Positions 21,498-33,225 of a stretch of 64,000 bases of DNA are shown here, one piece after another. The translations under genes and the position numbers were made by a program. A model generated the notes under the pieces. The model saw only the letters and a program-made list of their open reading frames with translations. It did no database searches and had not been told where the DNA came from. The number at the start of each line of letters is the position of its first letter. The first letter of the stretch is position 1. The DNA comes from Spisula solida (taxonomy: Eukaryota > Mollusca > Bivalvia > Venerida > Mactridae), in contig OX365962.1 in assembly GCA_947247005.1 (NCBI GenBank), positions 8,343,201 through 8,407,200 on the forward strand, read 5' to 3'.

Positions 21498-21676
21498 TTA
21501 TTTATATATCAACTTTATTCAATTTTGGGCTTAAGTCTCCATGGTCTTAGGTTTTTCACGGTTATATACATGTACAGTGGGAGATAATTAGATCCAAGGG
21601 CTTGAGATTGTATCATACTTCACACATGCCAGGCAACTTAGCCACCTGAGCCGTGGTCGAGTATGATGATAACTGT

Positions 21677-21945
21677 CCGCCTCCTTGATAGCCTAGTGGT
21701 CAGGCGTTCGCTTCGAGTGCGGGAGTTCCCGGGTTCGGTCCCAGGCCGCGTCATACCAAAGACGAAATAAAAATGGTACTATCAATTCCCTTGCTAGACG
21801 CTTAGCATAAAAGGGAAACTAACGTCTCTTCTCACATTAACCTCATAGCGATGGATAACATCAGGAATGAGGTGTCTAGACTATTTAATAATAGTTGGAA
21901 AAAATTGTTTCATGATCGACCTTAACTACATTAGTATATTAAACT
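21677..21945 (+). mobile_element. tRNA-derived SINE, family 1 (most complete)
   Basis: Reads CCTCCTTGATAGCCTAGTGG (A-box-like), then GGGTTCGGTCCC (B-box-like), CATACCAAAGACGAAATAAA, GGTACTATCAATTCCCTTGC and TGGATAACATCAGGAATGAG, and ends near GATCGACCTTAACTA. The head resembles tRNA-Asp/Glu. Confidence 0.8.
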
Positions 21946-23029
21946 ATAAAACTTGTCAAATTAAATAAATATCAGAAAAGTAATAAATGAACTAAATAGA
22001 GTGTTTAAAGTTGTATTTAATCTTTATTGTACCATGCATTCAAGTCAATAATGCACAAAATGCCTTGATTTTCGATGGGAGGTTGGTGATAAATTCAATA
22101 CACGCAATTTGTTATCCGGTACAAACAGTACCGGGTTATTTTCTGGTCTGAACTTTATTATTTACCACTTTGAATGAGTGATGCAGTTAATCAAATAAAT
22201 CCGAATTAGCTTTTTTAAGTTATCGGTTTTCGTTATCTTGTCTTGGTATATGAGGAATGTTTATGTCGTATAAAATACTTAAGACAACATTCATGAACAA
22301 ATTGCATTGCACAAAAGAAAAATTACTTCGGGGTCATTTCGTATTAAAAACGCGCCACTCGAAATACCTCCAATTTCTTTAGATGCGTATTGACGTCCGC
22401 CACACCTTCTTGGATAAATTCGTCATAACGACTACGTTCTTTTGAACCTGTTGGATCGGAATTAATAACAAAAAAACATCTGAGTATGTTTTATCTGCAA
22501 AATGATTTCAATACATCTAACAGTTCTGCACCATGTAGTCAGGCGTTCATAGTTTTATTAGTTAACTTAATAACATATAAGCATGTTGCTGTCAATATAT
22601 TCTTGAGAAATGGACAATGAGCTAATCCACTTATAGTCCCACGCGTCGCCTGCCACCTTTTACCAAATTACCAGTTTTCGATAGCCGCTTTCAGCAATTT
22701 AGCCGCTTAGCCGTCCAACCACTCTTTGGCATTTAACTTCCAAGGTAGTCATCGAGTTACCTAAAGCAACCCGCGTTCGAGTCTCCCCGGGTAGACTATT
22801 TTTCTTCATACGGCGTCTAGGAATATCTAACATGTACAGACACCGCTCATATTCTCACACGTACCTATTTACACCTTGGTCGAGTGAAGCATCGTGGGTT
22901 ATTCTTGCTCAGAGAAATTAAGCAGTAATGCAGACGGGACCAAACCCGGGACCTCTCGACATCAGCTCCCCACATCATTGAATTCCACGTTCTACACACT
23001 TGATTGTAGAGACGATCGGGACGTGATGC

Positions 23030-23095
23030 AGCGGTGATAGCGCAGTGGTAACGCATTGGGGCTGTCAATTCAGAGGTCGCGGGTTCAAAAGAAGA
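23030..23095 (+). mobile_element. tRNA-like SINE head
   Basis: GTGATAGCGCAGTGGTAACG has a good A-box shape and GGTCGCGGGTTCAAA a B-box. It is cut off by the MITE at 23092-23292. It is not a tRNA gene: no acceptor stem closes. Confidence 0.5.
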
Positions 23096-23292
23096 AGAGA
23101 AGGTCATAAATGCGACTTACGACCTCATAAGACTCATGCATATTTGAAATCTGCATCACAAGAAACATCTTATGAGCCTATTTTTATCAAAACGGAACTT
23201 GTCGGGTTGACCGAAGTTGAAACAGCTTGTTTTCCATTGTTTTCTCAAAATATTGAATTTGTACTTTCGACATTCTCATTCTAAGCCAGTGA
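23092..23292. mobile_element. CGCTGGCTTAG MITE, copy 4 (degraded)
   Basis: Contains GACTTACGACCTCATAAG, ATTTGAAATCTGCATC and the terminal CTAAGCCAGTGAC. The left outer end is lost against the adjacent tRNA-like head. Confidence 0.7.
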
Positions 23293-23544
23293 CATGTATG
23301 TATACCGAGCAGACGTATATATGAAAGTAGAAAATAAATTGATACTTTTTAGAAGTGAAAAGTTATGCAAGTACATGTTCCCATGCATTTGACTTTTTGC
23401 CCTTGGCGAAACGATCGAATTTAATTAAAATACAAAATGTACCTAATGTACCCCATTTAGTTACCTCGGGACACGCGTAATACTCTGATAAACATCAAGG
23501 TAAGTCACTTTATAATTATGTATAACACGAAGAATTGGACCTGA

Positions 23545-23795
23545 TCCTTACGTACTATATGCATATACATGTATTACAAGGTATTTGCGTTGGATATATA
23601 AATGTCCGCGAGAAAATCGTGCAATATCGTTCATTTAGATTTGTGTTCGAATGACATCTCGAGCGTCTTCGTGATACTTGCCGCTTATGAAAAATTACAA
23701 CCGGGATTATAAATACGTGTAGACAATAAATCAGCTGTTAAATTATGCTAATAGAAGGTTGAGAGTCGCGTCAAATTCTCCGAATAATACGTATA
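23545..23795 (-). mobile_element. Foldback element, second copy of the 620-895 family
   Basis: The reverse complement shares TTAGCATAATTTAACAGCTG, TTTATAATCCCGG, GATACT/AAGCGGC words and GACGCTCGAG with 620-895. It is intergenic. Confidence 0.55.
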
Positions 23796-24014
23796 TGTTT
23801 TCATACAGTTGATAGTCACCTTGACACATTCTAGTAACTCGACAATAAGTTATACATTATCAACTTCAACGATATCTTGTCGTCGGTCGAAAAGACGTAG
23901 AAACTAAATTTGATTTTAAATTACAGAAATAAGGTAAGTTTAGTTTTTAAAACATAGTTTTACTTTGCTTTGAAATTATAGTACATGTACATACATTCAT
24001 AATATAATAACCGT

Positions 24015-24125
24015 GTATGAACACTCACCCGGTATGTGGGATTCGAACCCACGACCACAACGGCGACAGCGCCTAGGACTAAAGTGAACGCGATCATACC
24101 GACTGCACCACCGAAACAGCTCCGA
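24015..24125 (-). other. tRNA-like sequence (probable SINE head)
   Basis: On the minus strand TGGTGCAGTCGG fits an A box and GTGGGTTCGAATCCCAC forms a perfect T arm with a B box. CGGTATG and CATACCG can pair. D and anticodon arms cannot be folded convincingly, so a SINE remnant is more likely than a working tRNA gene. Confidence 0.45.
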
Positions 24126-25229
24126 AAGAAGTTACTCAAATCACGTTGAAATTCATCTACAGTATTTATTAATTTAATAATTTATGTAAATATTTGTTCC
24201 ACGCATATCGTAAAGGAGAAGAATAACAACAATATTACTAATTAAGTACTGTCATACCATTGTATTTTACTAATATCATACATGTCCATTCTCCATTACT
24301 TGTACTAACAAAATTTCAAATCTTTGTATCCATCTTCATAATTCTGCTATCTGATCATGTATATATACTACTCAAAATTTGGTAAGGGCCAAGAAATTGT
24401 CTATTTAAATATTTTGCAAATTGAATAAGATTGACCTAGTAGAATTTTCTAAAAACATAATGCTACATCTGCAATATTGTAAAGCAATAAAGATTACTTC
24501 AAAATTCAAGGTCTAAGTGCTGATAAGCCCAACCCCATACAATGTTCGTGCTGCATTTAAGCCTATATAGTAACGGAATGCGGTCATTTTATTGGCATTT
24601 TGGGTCTTACACGATCACACCGTATAACGTGGTGTGTGGACACTAGCATGATAATTGGACACTAAGAGAAAAATCGATTACGCATTTGGACAGGTGTAAG
24701 TTTTTTTACTTTTTACGTACCAACATGATGGATTCTATAAGATCTGTTTGTAGTTTTTTGAGATTAATAAATCGACGATACATCGGTATAATCTGGACAG
24801 AAAGAAACCAAACCAAGCGAGTTATCACTTGATAAGTAACCAGGTTTTCTTTTTCTGCCGTTTATCTGCACATTTCTGTGTTATTTCCAACTAGTCAAAC
24901 ATGTTGTGGCCCTGTATATATAATACAATTTTTCATCTATACACATGCCAAATTTGAAGGCGAAAAGTCTTACCACTGCGGAGATATCCATGTTTAAATT
25001 GGACCGGGTTGATGAAAAATGATAACAATGACACTACTTTTCTGTTTATAGTAGATAACAATGACACTATTCTACTAGAGGTGGATAACACTGACACTAT
25101 GCCCTTTGTCAAGCACATATATGCTATTTATTCAATCTGCGGACAATATAGGATGAATGTTGCTGATGATTAAGAGTCAGCTCGGTTATATAGACCCTGT
25201 AGGGGAGTCTGAGTATGATTATCACTTAT

Positions 25230-25936
25230 ATTTAAGAAATAAAAATCTGTTCGCGTTTATTGTCGGTGAATAAAACACGGGCAGGAGTTCGGATGCGGAA
25301 AAATTAAATCACGAGTGCGTAGCACGAGTGATTTAATTTTCCGCATCCGAACGAGTGCCCGTGTTTTATTCACCGGCAATATACAAGAACAGAGTTTTTA
25401 TTTCGATTCTAAATACGATAATATCCCGCACTATTTAACTGCGCGCATTCCATTTTCACCCATTTGACATTGAACATAATTCCACGCTGAAATTGAGTGG
25501 CTTATTAACTGGTACAATTACCTCCCTCGTTAATGAAAACGACCTTCGTAATTTTCTGAAGGAAATACCACATTTTAAACATTGAAACAATTTTAATAAC
25601 ACGAGTATATGGTATCTATTTCATAAAATGAAATTTATAAATGAATTGATTATCAGAAGCTTTAATGAAACTTGGTTTCTAGAGTATATTGGAGTTTCTA
25701 AAAATAGACGCGTCATAGCTGTAACACTGGATTCTCGTGCAACTCGCCTTGTCATCGTGACTCATAGAAAATTTTACTATAAAGTTTACGTTCATTCATT
25801 CATAAATAAGTCACGTGATACTGGGCGTAAATAGAAACAGCCAATTTGATAGGTATGTTTTATGGGGGTAATAAAACATTGTTAGGTCCGCTCTATATTT
25901 AATGTATTAATCCGCAGATCGTGTTAGAATATTGAA
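25230..25936 (+). mobile_element. Palindrome-core element, copy 3
   Basis: Complete copy with a near-perfect palindrome: TTATTCACCG, CACGGGC, GGATGCGGAAAAATTAAATC and their inverses around GTGCGTAGCAC. It is flanked at a distance by an inverted pair, CCGGGTTGATGAAAAATGAT near 25003 and its inverse near 26130. Confidence 0.75.
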
Positions 25937-26455
25937 TAAATCGTCGACTTTGCGTCATGATAACCCTGAAGATGCTCAGATTCGCTCCTATAGCACCAAT
26001 TACCTAAGATGTTACCTTTAAATGACTTAGTAAGGTATTACATCACACCTTGATATAATTATAGCTGTCAGTGACGACTATCTTATCATATTTTTAATTA
26101 CCATATTTTATAATCCCGGTTGTCATTGTTATCATTTTTCATCTACCCGGTCCAATGCGTATCAAATGCAAGACACCAAGCTTCGAAATTTAGAAGCAGA
26201 TACTATTATATTTTATTAATTGCACAACGTTTTCTTCATCGGTTTTGAACATATAACGTCAGACGGACATCAAAATCAATTTCCTGGCCCTTAGCAAAGT
26301 TTTAGTCGTATATGTTCTTTTGTAAATAATGTTGTTAGTATTGTGACAAGATGCTGCACGCACAGTTACAAGTAGAAATTTGTAAACATTGGAACACAAA
26401 TATAGCCTTAAGTATTTTATTTCTTCATTGATTTCTATGAAATATACGGCACGCT

Positions 26456-26629
26456 AAGGGGAAACGTATTTGCTTTCCGTGAAATATAAGATCTTTTTCA
26501 GTACTTTTACTGATTTTTCCATTACCCTGTGAAACCTACACGTTCCACGGTTTCACAAGGTAATGGACAAAACGGCACAGCCGCTGAAAAAGAGTTTATA
26601 TTTTGTGAAAAGCAAATAATTGTCCCCTA
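26456..26629. mobile_element. Foldback element with AAGGGGA...TCCCCT ends
   Basis: Arms of about 50 bases (CTAAGGGGAAACGTATTTGC and its inverse near 26625) surround a second inverted pair, CCATTACCCTGTGAAACC / GGTTTCACAAGGTAATGG. It directly abuts the CGTACGAG element that follows. Confidence 0.65.
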
Positions 26630-26935
26630 ATGCTAATGCCCTACGAGCTCCTTACGAGCTCCGTACGAGTTGATTTTGGCGAACTCGCACGGCGTCCGTA
26701 CGGAGCCCGTACGGATATCGAAATCGTACGAGCATCGTACGGATTTTCGTGACTCGTAGAGGACTCGGCGACATGGTGAAAATGTTTCACCGAGCTCCCG
26801 AGCTGTCTACGAGCCCGTAGATATTTTTCAAGTCTGTATAATCTCGCACGAGGCTCGTGCGGACACCGCACGAGCTACGAAATACTCGTGCGAGTATCGT
26901 ACGATATCCTTACGGATATGGAAATTTGCAAGGTT
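26630..26935. mobile_element. CGTACGAG element, copy 2
   Basis: Starts TGCTAATGCCCTACGAGCTC and is packed with CGTACGAG, CGTACGGA and GCACGAG words on both strands. The right end is less clear. Confidence 0.65.
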
Positions 26936-27119
26936 TTGCATCGCATGGGACGCCATTAGGATGTAGATAATGAACATGATCTCAACTCGGCTTAACTTAT
27001 GACAATGAACTGTTATGAGTATGGTGTATATTGAAATATTGAAAAATTAAAATTTTGGAGACTGTGCGAGTATTACAACATTTGTACACAGACATTTAAT
27101 ATTTTTATTTCGAATGAAC

Positions 27120-27510
27120 ATGTAATAACACATGACATTGTTGTACACACAATGACATTGTTGTACACAATATTATAATTATCTTATTATTGTAATATCA
27201 TTATCGTATTCTCGTATTTTCATTATCTTATCATTGTATTATCATTATCGTATTCTCGCATTATAATTATCTTATTATTGTATTATCATCATCGTATTCT
27301 CGTATTATATTTATCTTATCATTGTATTATCATATTCTCGTATTATCATTATCTTATCATTGTATTATCATTATCGTATTCTCGTATTATCATTATCTTA
27401 TCATTGTATTATCATTATCGTATTCTCGTATTATCATCATCATACTATCGTATTCTCGTATTATCATCATCGTATTCTCGTATTAGCATCATCGATATAT
27501 CCGACCAACA
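27120..27510 (+). repeat. AT-rich minisatellite, ATTATCATTATCGTATTCTC
   Basis: About nine imperfect units of 34-44 bases combine ATTATCATTATCGTATTCTC with GTATTATCATTATCTTATCA. Open frames made of Y/H/I/L repeats here are translation of the array. Confidence 0.85.
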
Positions 27511-27551
27511 ACCTTTCTCCAAGTAGGTACGCACAAGACTTTGATCCATGA

Positions 27552-27730
27552 CATATTACCGCGACCGTGGCTGAATTATTTTGGCGTCCGTATAAGAAGC
27601 GGGAGATCGAAAGTTCAAACCCCGGAGAAAGTTAGGTTATAACTGATGTAGTCGTTTGGTAAGACGCAAGCTAGTTCGCGAATGGTAACTGTAGGCCCAA
27701 ATCTGCCAGGCACCCGGCAATACATGTATG
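27552..27730 (+). mobile_element. Probable tRNA-derived SINE, family 3
   Basis: GACCGTGGCTGAATTATTTT has an A-box-like start and GATCGAAAGTTCAAACCCC a B-box. The body has no second copy in the window, so the call is tentative. Confidence 0.4.
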
Positions 27731-28217
27731 AGAATGGATTCGGGTTATTTTGCTAGAGAGGGGGTCCGACCAGCAATATTTTATCCAAGTTGGTACCAAG
27801 AAGACTCCCACCCAAGCCGTACTCCTCTCATTGTATTAGATGACCACAATTCACCACAATTCCAGGGTCCAGGCCCACCCCATCTAGATCCGCACACGCT
27901 CAGTGTATGATAGTTGTTATTTTCGTGGTTCTCGTGCACAGAACTTATGAGTACACATCAAACCATTGTCTATGCATCTACATATGTAATTCCTTGGATT
28001 TCTACTGCATTCATTTAATTCTTTTGGTAAAAATATGTATTTGGTGTGGTACACATGAGACACATACGTGTACACCCTTTGTACTATTCAAAACGTTATT
28101 GCAAAATAGGCTGAATTTCAGAGTCTGTCGAGGGACAATTATGCACTTTTTCTTACATATATAAACATGACATGAGATATCAACTAATCCATAATCATCT
28201 TACATAATATAATAAAA

Positions 28218-28816
28218 CATTAACTGGGTGAGGACAGCTTCCTTGCGAGCTTTCTACTTCAAATATCTCTACGAGCTCGTAGACAACTCGGAGATCGGTG
28301 AAACTTTTTCACAGAGCTCCCGAGTTCTCTACGAGTTACAAAAATCCGTACGATGCCCTTACGAGTTTACGATGTCCGTACGGACTCCTTACGGACTTGT
28401 TAAAATTCGACTCGCACGGAGCTCGTACGATCAATGTGACCAGGGTCTTAAAATAGATAATTAAAATTCGCTGAATATATCCATTATTGTCGCACGGACA
28501 CCGTACGGCCATCGTGCGATCACCGTACGTTCACCTTACGGACACCGTACGAGTTATCTACGAGCTCTGATTGATCTACGAGCATCGTGCGATGTACGGC
28601 CGGGTTCCTTGCGAGTCCCGTACGGTGTCCGTGTGGATATTACGATGTCCGTACGGATATCGTACGATTGCATCTCTATAAATCGTACGAGGTCCGTACG
28701 AGCTGTGACCAGACCCTACAAATGAAAAAGTACAGTTAGGATTTCAAACATTGTGGACTCGTACGAGTTGGTAAATTCGTACGGATATCGTACGAGCTTT
28801 GTGACCGTAGCATTAG
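28218..28816. mobile_element. CGTACGAG element, copy 3
   Basis: About 600 bases with more than twenty CGTACG-containing words, ending GCTTTGTGACCGTAGCATTA like copy 1. Both strands carry the words because CGTACG is palindromic. The right end is 127 bases before the sulfotransferase start codon. Confidence 0.7.
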
Positions 28817-28942
28817 CGTGATGTATAATTCATATAAATTGATGACGAAATAAAATACTTATGGCTATTTTATTTTCCAATGTTTACAAATTTCTTCTTG
28901 TAACTGTAGTCAAAGGTCACGTGGTATTGCTACACTATAGAT

Positions 28943-29066
28943 ATGATAGCCACGGTGTATCACAGCCTACGAGAATTCCGGTGGGTGAAACGGAAAGTTG
29001 TTGGTAGCGTACTACTGCTTGCAATGTCCCTTTATGTCATAACTCGCAGTCGATACAATGATGCAG
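28943..29066 (+). CDS. Sulfotransferase exon 1: cytoplasmic tail and membrane anchor
   Basis: ATG at 28943-28945 opens 41 codons plus one base: a short basic tail, one transmembrane segment, then RSRYNDA. The donor is GCAG|GTAATA. The exon is too short for most frame finders. An upstream non-coding exon is possible. Confidence 0.85.
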
Positions 29067-32000
29067 GTAATATATGATACCTTTTTTTCATTTGAGCCCC
29101 CTTTCGGGTGACCCCGTTTATTTTTTCATTTATACATGTAATACATTTAACAACAAGATAGAAACAATATTTCAATTACATGCTAACATTATATCATTTT
29201 GCTAACAAATGTATGTTCAGCAATGTTTTTCAAATATGATTTTGTCCCATTCATTTTTCATAAATTATGTTTATGAAGTTTAAAAAAATAAGATAATATA
29301 CGATACTTAAGGGGAGAGCCGTAACTAAGTTTTGGAACTTGTGGTTCGACCCTTTTACCAATGCATATAAATGTATTTATAGATGTATTTGTATGACAAA
29401 TACTGTATATTTTGTTGGTAAAACATGTTGGGCACCAACCGTCCCTCGGGACTCTGCAGATGTTATAGCCCGAAAAAGCATGCGTTAACCCTACAAATGA
29501 CGCAGTGTCCATTTCTTGCTATCACTTCATTGTTGCTGACATGATTTGACAAATATATTAGACAACCCATACTTCGATTGCCCATGACGTCAGGATAACA
29601 CCAACGTCATCAAGACGTCCCGTTTATTGTCCCGCTAATTTTTGGTTGAAATTTATGCAGAATACATCACCATTTTAATCAACAAGTCACTAAGGATTGC
29701 AAGCAATACAGAAGTCCACTACCGATCTGAAGCGATGACCATTAACTAATTTTCAATGTTACTGTTGCCATAACAACTACGTTTGTTGTCAGAATTAAAA
29801 CAATATTTCGATGGGCATAATCTCCCTATTTGCACCTACCCACATACCAAGTAAAATAAACATAGCTCGGAAACTGTTTGAGTTAAGGCAGGATCCAGAT
29901 CTTGGACATACATGTATTTTAACTATTTCTGTCTCCATAGCAACCACAATTTTTTTCAAAGATCATAGTAATTTTAGTTGGTGTATTGTTCTTTTTTGGC
30001 CCTTCGCGTTAAATCCTCTCCTGTCATATTCGTTATTATATTTTTTTTGGCATCCATTAAACTGATGTTGGCAGCTGCCAGGTATATACAGGTATAAAAG
30101 TTTTTGTGTGTTTTCGTTTTTCTTGTTTTACGTTAGTGATGCACTTCCTTGTCCTTTGCTGTTTCCATTGTATGCATACATTCCCAGTCATTCACATGAT
30201 TTGATATTGATAGTCTTACAGTCTTAAATAATAGATGAAAATAACTCAAAAACAACAGATGTTACGTATTTTTGTATAATTTACGTTTCGGCTTATACCT
30301 TCGTTAGAATATCATACTATTACATACGTTCCAAAATTGCATGTACACTATATACATGTTGTAGATTGTCCTTGTGATGTGTAATGTCCAGTTGTTATTT
30401 TCCTCTTCACCTAGCTCTCGTTCCGTTTTAGTTTGACTGACTGAGGCGGCAGACTTTCGGGACGGGACGTGTTTTCAGTTGGGTATTGTGCTTTGTGTGT
30501 TTTTAATGTTTTCTGTGCTCGGCTGGTTAAGTTGAGTGCTGCCTTCCCTATCTGACTTAAAATAATCTTATATATATATTTTTTATAGTCTTAACGAAAA
30601 ACAGTTCTGTTGTTGTACCGGATCGCACTTTACCTTTGGAGAACAGCTCACCACAGATGGTTTTATTACTAGCCTACATGCACACTGGGTCCTCCTATCT
30701 CGGCGGATTATTCCAGCAGCATCCACACACCTTCTATATGTTCGAACCATTGCGTGGATTAAAACAAAAAATGAAGTATAAAAGGTTCATCAAGTACATC
30801 AATGGAACTGAAGCGTGAGTGTTCTACGGTAAACTTTTGAGTGTTTTTGTTTGTTTGTTAATTTGATAATTTTATGCCTATGTTTAGCGATTATGCACTT
30901 ATCATTGTTTTCACCCAGGGGCGGGGGGTTGATGCACGGGAAATTGATAAACACATTCGTCACATTTAGCGGCAATTAGACTTGGCCCGTATTTTATGGA
31001 ACGGGGACGTGAATTAGACAGTTGCCTATGTTTCCAGGTTTTCATTGCGATGAAAATTTACCATAGGGCTAGTTGACATCAAGAACACCCATACCCCAAG
31101 GAATTAGGATTATCTGCACATGGGAGGGAAATTTGACAACCAATTTCCAAAATTGTATATTGTGGCATGTGATGTTTTTTATGTTTTCTGCGCTCGGCTA
31201 CTAGGTTGAGTGATGCTTCCTTGTCCAACTTTCTATTTTTTGTACATAATGGATTAATTTTCCTGAGCGAATCAAACCCAAATATAATGTTTTTCATGTG
31301 TATTACTGGTATGTACTAATCTATTAGCAACATACAACCATTATACTCAAACGATCCATTCTGAAAATTCATTAGATACAAATACGCCATGTTAGATCTT
31401 CGGATTGTAAACGCACCCCGTATGTAACTTTCTCTTGTGCGAGGTGAGTCGACATGCATAGATGGACCACAGGAACTTGCATAATTTAAAAAAAAGATGA
31501 AAAAAATGAAAAGGAAAATTTGAAGAAAAAAATTCAGTAGATCTAGGCCTACCAATAAAATGTATTTTAAAACAGGCTCTCAGTATTGAATTATTTTTCA
31601 ATTTTCTTTTCAATTTTTTTTTCATTTTTTTTTAATTATGCAAGTTCCTGTGGAACTTACCTGGCAAGTCACTTTAGGATACCTTAGGAGCAGCTGTGGA
31701 CGCTGGTTGTAAAACCTCTATATCCACCTCTTCTAATGTATTTTTCTTGTCGCACCTTGCCCTTGTCAATGTAATGACTACTTCATGCTTGCGAGTACAT
31801 GTAATGGTAGTACCCACATTTGTTACACAAATGAGACGTCGTAACCAAGCACGCATCAATTCCATTATTTATACCCGGTAGTATTGAGCTGAATATTACT
31901 TAGACAATATTTGTAAAAAGTGATCTCTCTCCAAACGGCAGCAGATCAATTAACCTCGTGTTAAATAAAGGTCAGATGAGATCAAGCTGAAACTTTTTTT

Positions 32001-33158
32001 GGCGGTTTTGTTTTTACCTATAACGTTATAGCCTTTGTACTTACGCTTTTCCGACACCTACCTGCCTAATTCTCTTTGGACTGGTTTGCCCTTAAGATCA
32101 TCACCAAAGAACGCCAATGTTTCATGCAGCAAGTCGCTCCACTTGACCTCATGTTCACCCTTTCTCTGCCAGTCCTCGGTTTTTAGATCTTCGCCAAGTT
32201 TCATTCGGTATTGGGTGTCCATTTTATAGCCACCCTAGTTTTCTCGCTAGTTTATTTAAACACCCATATTTTTACATCCATCTATTTCAGTCATAATTTG
32301 TCAGAAGAGGATTACAAACAGCTCGGAGCACAATCGGTTGTCGACATGTTCTCTTGTAATCATCAAAACCTCGACATTGCAACCTTGACAGAGAGATATA
32401 ACGTTGGTATACGTGGTAGTAACTTAGAAGACTACTTCAGATGTGTACAGGAACATTGTTATGGGCCTCACGAAAGTGGTGATTCTAGCATATACACATA
32501 CAGGGGTGTTTGTGGACATACAGGTGTCACATATGTACAGCAAGCTCAGAAAGCCATCAATAAGTGCTTGTGGAAAAGGATTATCCAATGTAAAGATTCG
32601 AAACTACGGGCTTTCAAAATGATTCGAATGAGCATGGACATGGCAGAGCTAGCTTTACAGACGTTTCCGAATATGCGAATTATTCATTTGTTTAGAGATC
32701 CACGTGCGATGATTGACTCAAACAATAGAAAAGGAGAATTGGGTGGATCTATGGGATCACGCAGAGAGAGGTCAGAATTTATTTGTGGCCAGATGGCGAA
32801 CGATTTTCGGACAGCAGAAAAAATGAAAGACATATACCCTGGGAGAATATTTACTCTGCGATACGAAGACATGGTTGAAGACCCTATGGGTGTTGCAAAA
32901 ACTGTTTATGACTTTGCTAAAGTTCCATTTACAAATCTAGATGAATCGTACGTACGCAGCAAATGTTTAGACGCTTACAAAAATTCGACCGTCATGGCAA
33001 GTGTTTGGAGGAATCACATCACCCAGGGTCAACTGAACATCGTCGAAAACATTTGTGTTGATGTGTTTCAAATGCTAGGATATGAGAAATTAGAAAATAT
33101 AACAAATGTAAGAAACTTGAACGTCATCGATTATAAAAGAAATATAAATGTATCTTAA
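28943..33158 (+). CDS. Carbohydrate 6-O-sulfotransferase (CHST type), complete
   Basis: Three exons, 28943-29066, 30589-30814 and 32291-33158, join in phase through GT-AG introns to 405 residues, the usual size for this Golgi family. The N-terminus is a type II anchor: basic residues 10-18, then a hydrophobic segment of about 19-33 (VVGSVLLLAMSLYVI). The 5'-phosphosulfate loop is YMHTGSSYLGGLF (71-83), followed by HPHTFYMFEPLR. The 3'-phosphate motif is HLFRDPRAMIDS (249-260). YEDMVEDP and the late WRNHITQGQ block are also typical. It would transfer sulfate from PAPS to a sugar 6-hydroxyl in the Golgi lumen. The exact glycan (GlcNAc, Gal or GalNAc) cannot be told. N46 and N60 are potential glycosylation sites. 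Confidence 0.93.
29308..29430 (+). repeat. GGGAGAGCCGT repeat tail, copy 2
   Basis: Lies in sulfotransferase intron 1 and shares GGGGAGAGCCGTAACTAAGT and CGACCCTTTTACC with 54532-54655. Confidence 0.6.
30335..30588 (+). mobile_element. Half copy of the GCTCGGCTGGTTAAG element
   Basis: Matches the left part of 38697-40250: CAAAATTGCATGTACACTAT, GATTGTCCTTGTGATGTGT, TTCCGTTTTAGTTTGACTGA. It then jumps to the internal unit TGTGCTCGGCTGGTTAAGTT and the end word TATCTGACTTAAAATAATCT. It stops at the exon 2 acceptor. Confidence 0.7.
30589..30814 (+). CDS. Sulfotransferase exon 2: stem and 5'-phosphosulfate loop
   Basis: Starts after TTTTTTATAG and reads LTKNSSVVVPDRTLPLENSS, then the PAPS loop MHTGSSYLGGLF. 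It ends NGTEA at GC|GTGAGT. The acceptor pyrimidine/AT tract lies at the edge of a dispersed repeat (30335-30588). Confidence 0.92.
31165..31235 (+). repeat. Fragment of the GCTCGGCTGGTTAAG element
   Basis: Contains ATGTTTTCTGCGCTCGGCT and GTTGAGTGATGC, as in 39975-40020. It lies in sulfotransferase intron 2. Confidence 0.5.
32291..33158 (+). CDS. Sulfotransferase exon 3: catalytic core and C-terminus
   Basis: Starts after CTATTTCAG. Residues 117-405 include cysteine-rich EDYFRCVQEHCYGP, the 3'-phosphate site RDPRAMIDS, RYEDMVEDPMGVAK, and WRNHITQGQLNIVENIC. The stop is TAA at 33156-33158. The open frame extends upstream to 32211, but that part is intron. AATAAA at about 33220 is a likely poly(A) signal. 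Confidence 0.95.
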
Positions 33159-33219
33159 TGTGTATATAGCTGAAACCGCTAGTTGTGTTAGAATAATTTA
33201 TTTAGGTTAGAAACCACCA

Positions 33220-33225
33220 AATAAA
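33220..33225 (+). terminator. Putative poly(A) signal of the sulfotransferase gene
   Basis: AATAAA lies 62 bases after the stop codon in AT-rich sequence. Confidence 0.5.

Larger units (their letters stand above)
17230..28942. other. Intergenic region between the divergent LPMO and sulfotransferase genes
   Basis: About 11.7 kb separates the two start codons, which face away from each other. I find only repeats here and no spliceable coding chain. The LPMO promoter should lie just above 17230, and that of the sulfotransferase before 28943, where an E-box CACGTG occurs at about 28918. No clear TATA box is seen at either. Confidence 0.55.

Noticed and set aside
24015..24125. Candidate tRNA gene on the minus strand
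   Set aside because: A perfect T arm and a good B box, but D and anticodon arms do not fold; best kept as a tRNA-like SINE head.
27278..27551. Frames rich in Tyr, His, Ile and Leu
   Set aside because: Readings of the ATTATCATTATCG minisatellite.
27728..27910. 60-residue frame MRMDSGYFAREGVRP...
   Set aside because: Follows a tRNA-like SINE, lacks splice signals and recognisable domains.
32035..32290. Extension of the sulfotransferase frame upstream to 32211 and the 64-residue frame before it
   Set aside because: The acceptor at 32290 joins exon 2 in phase; the upstream part has no family similarity and is intron.
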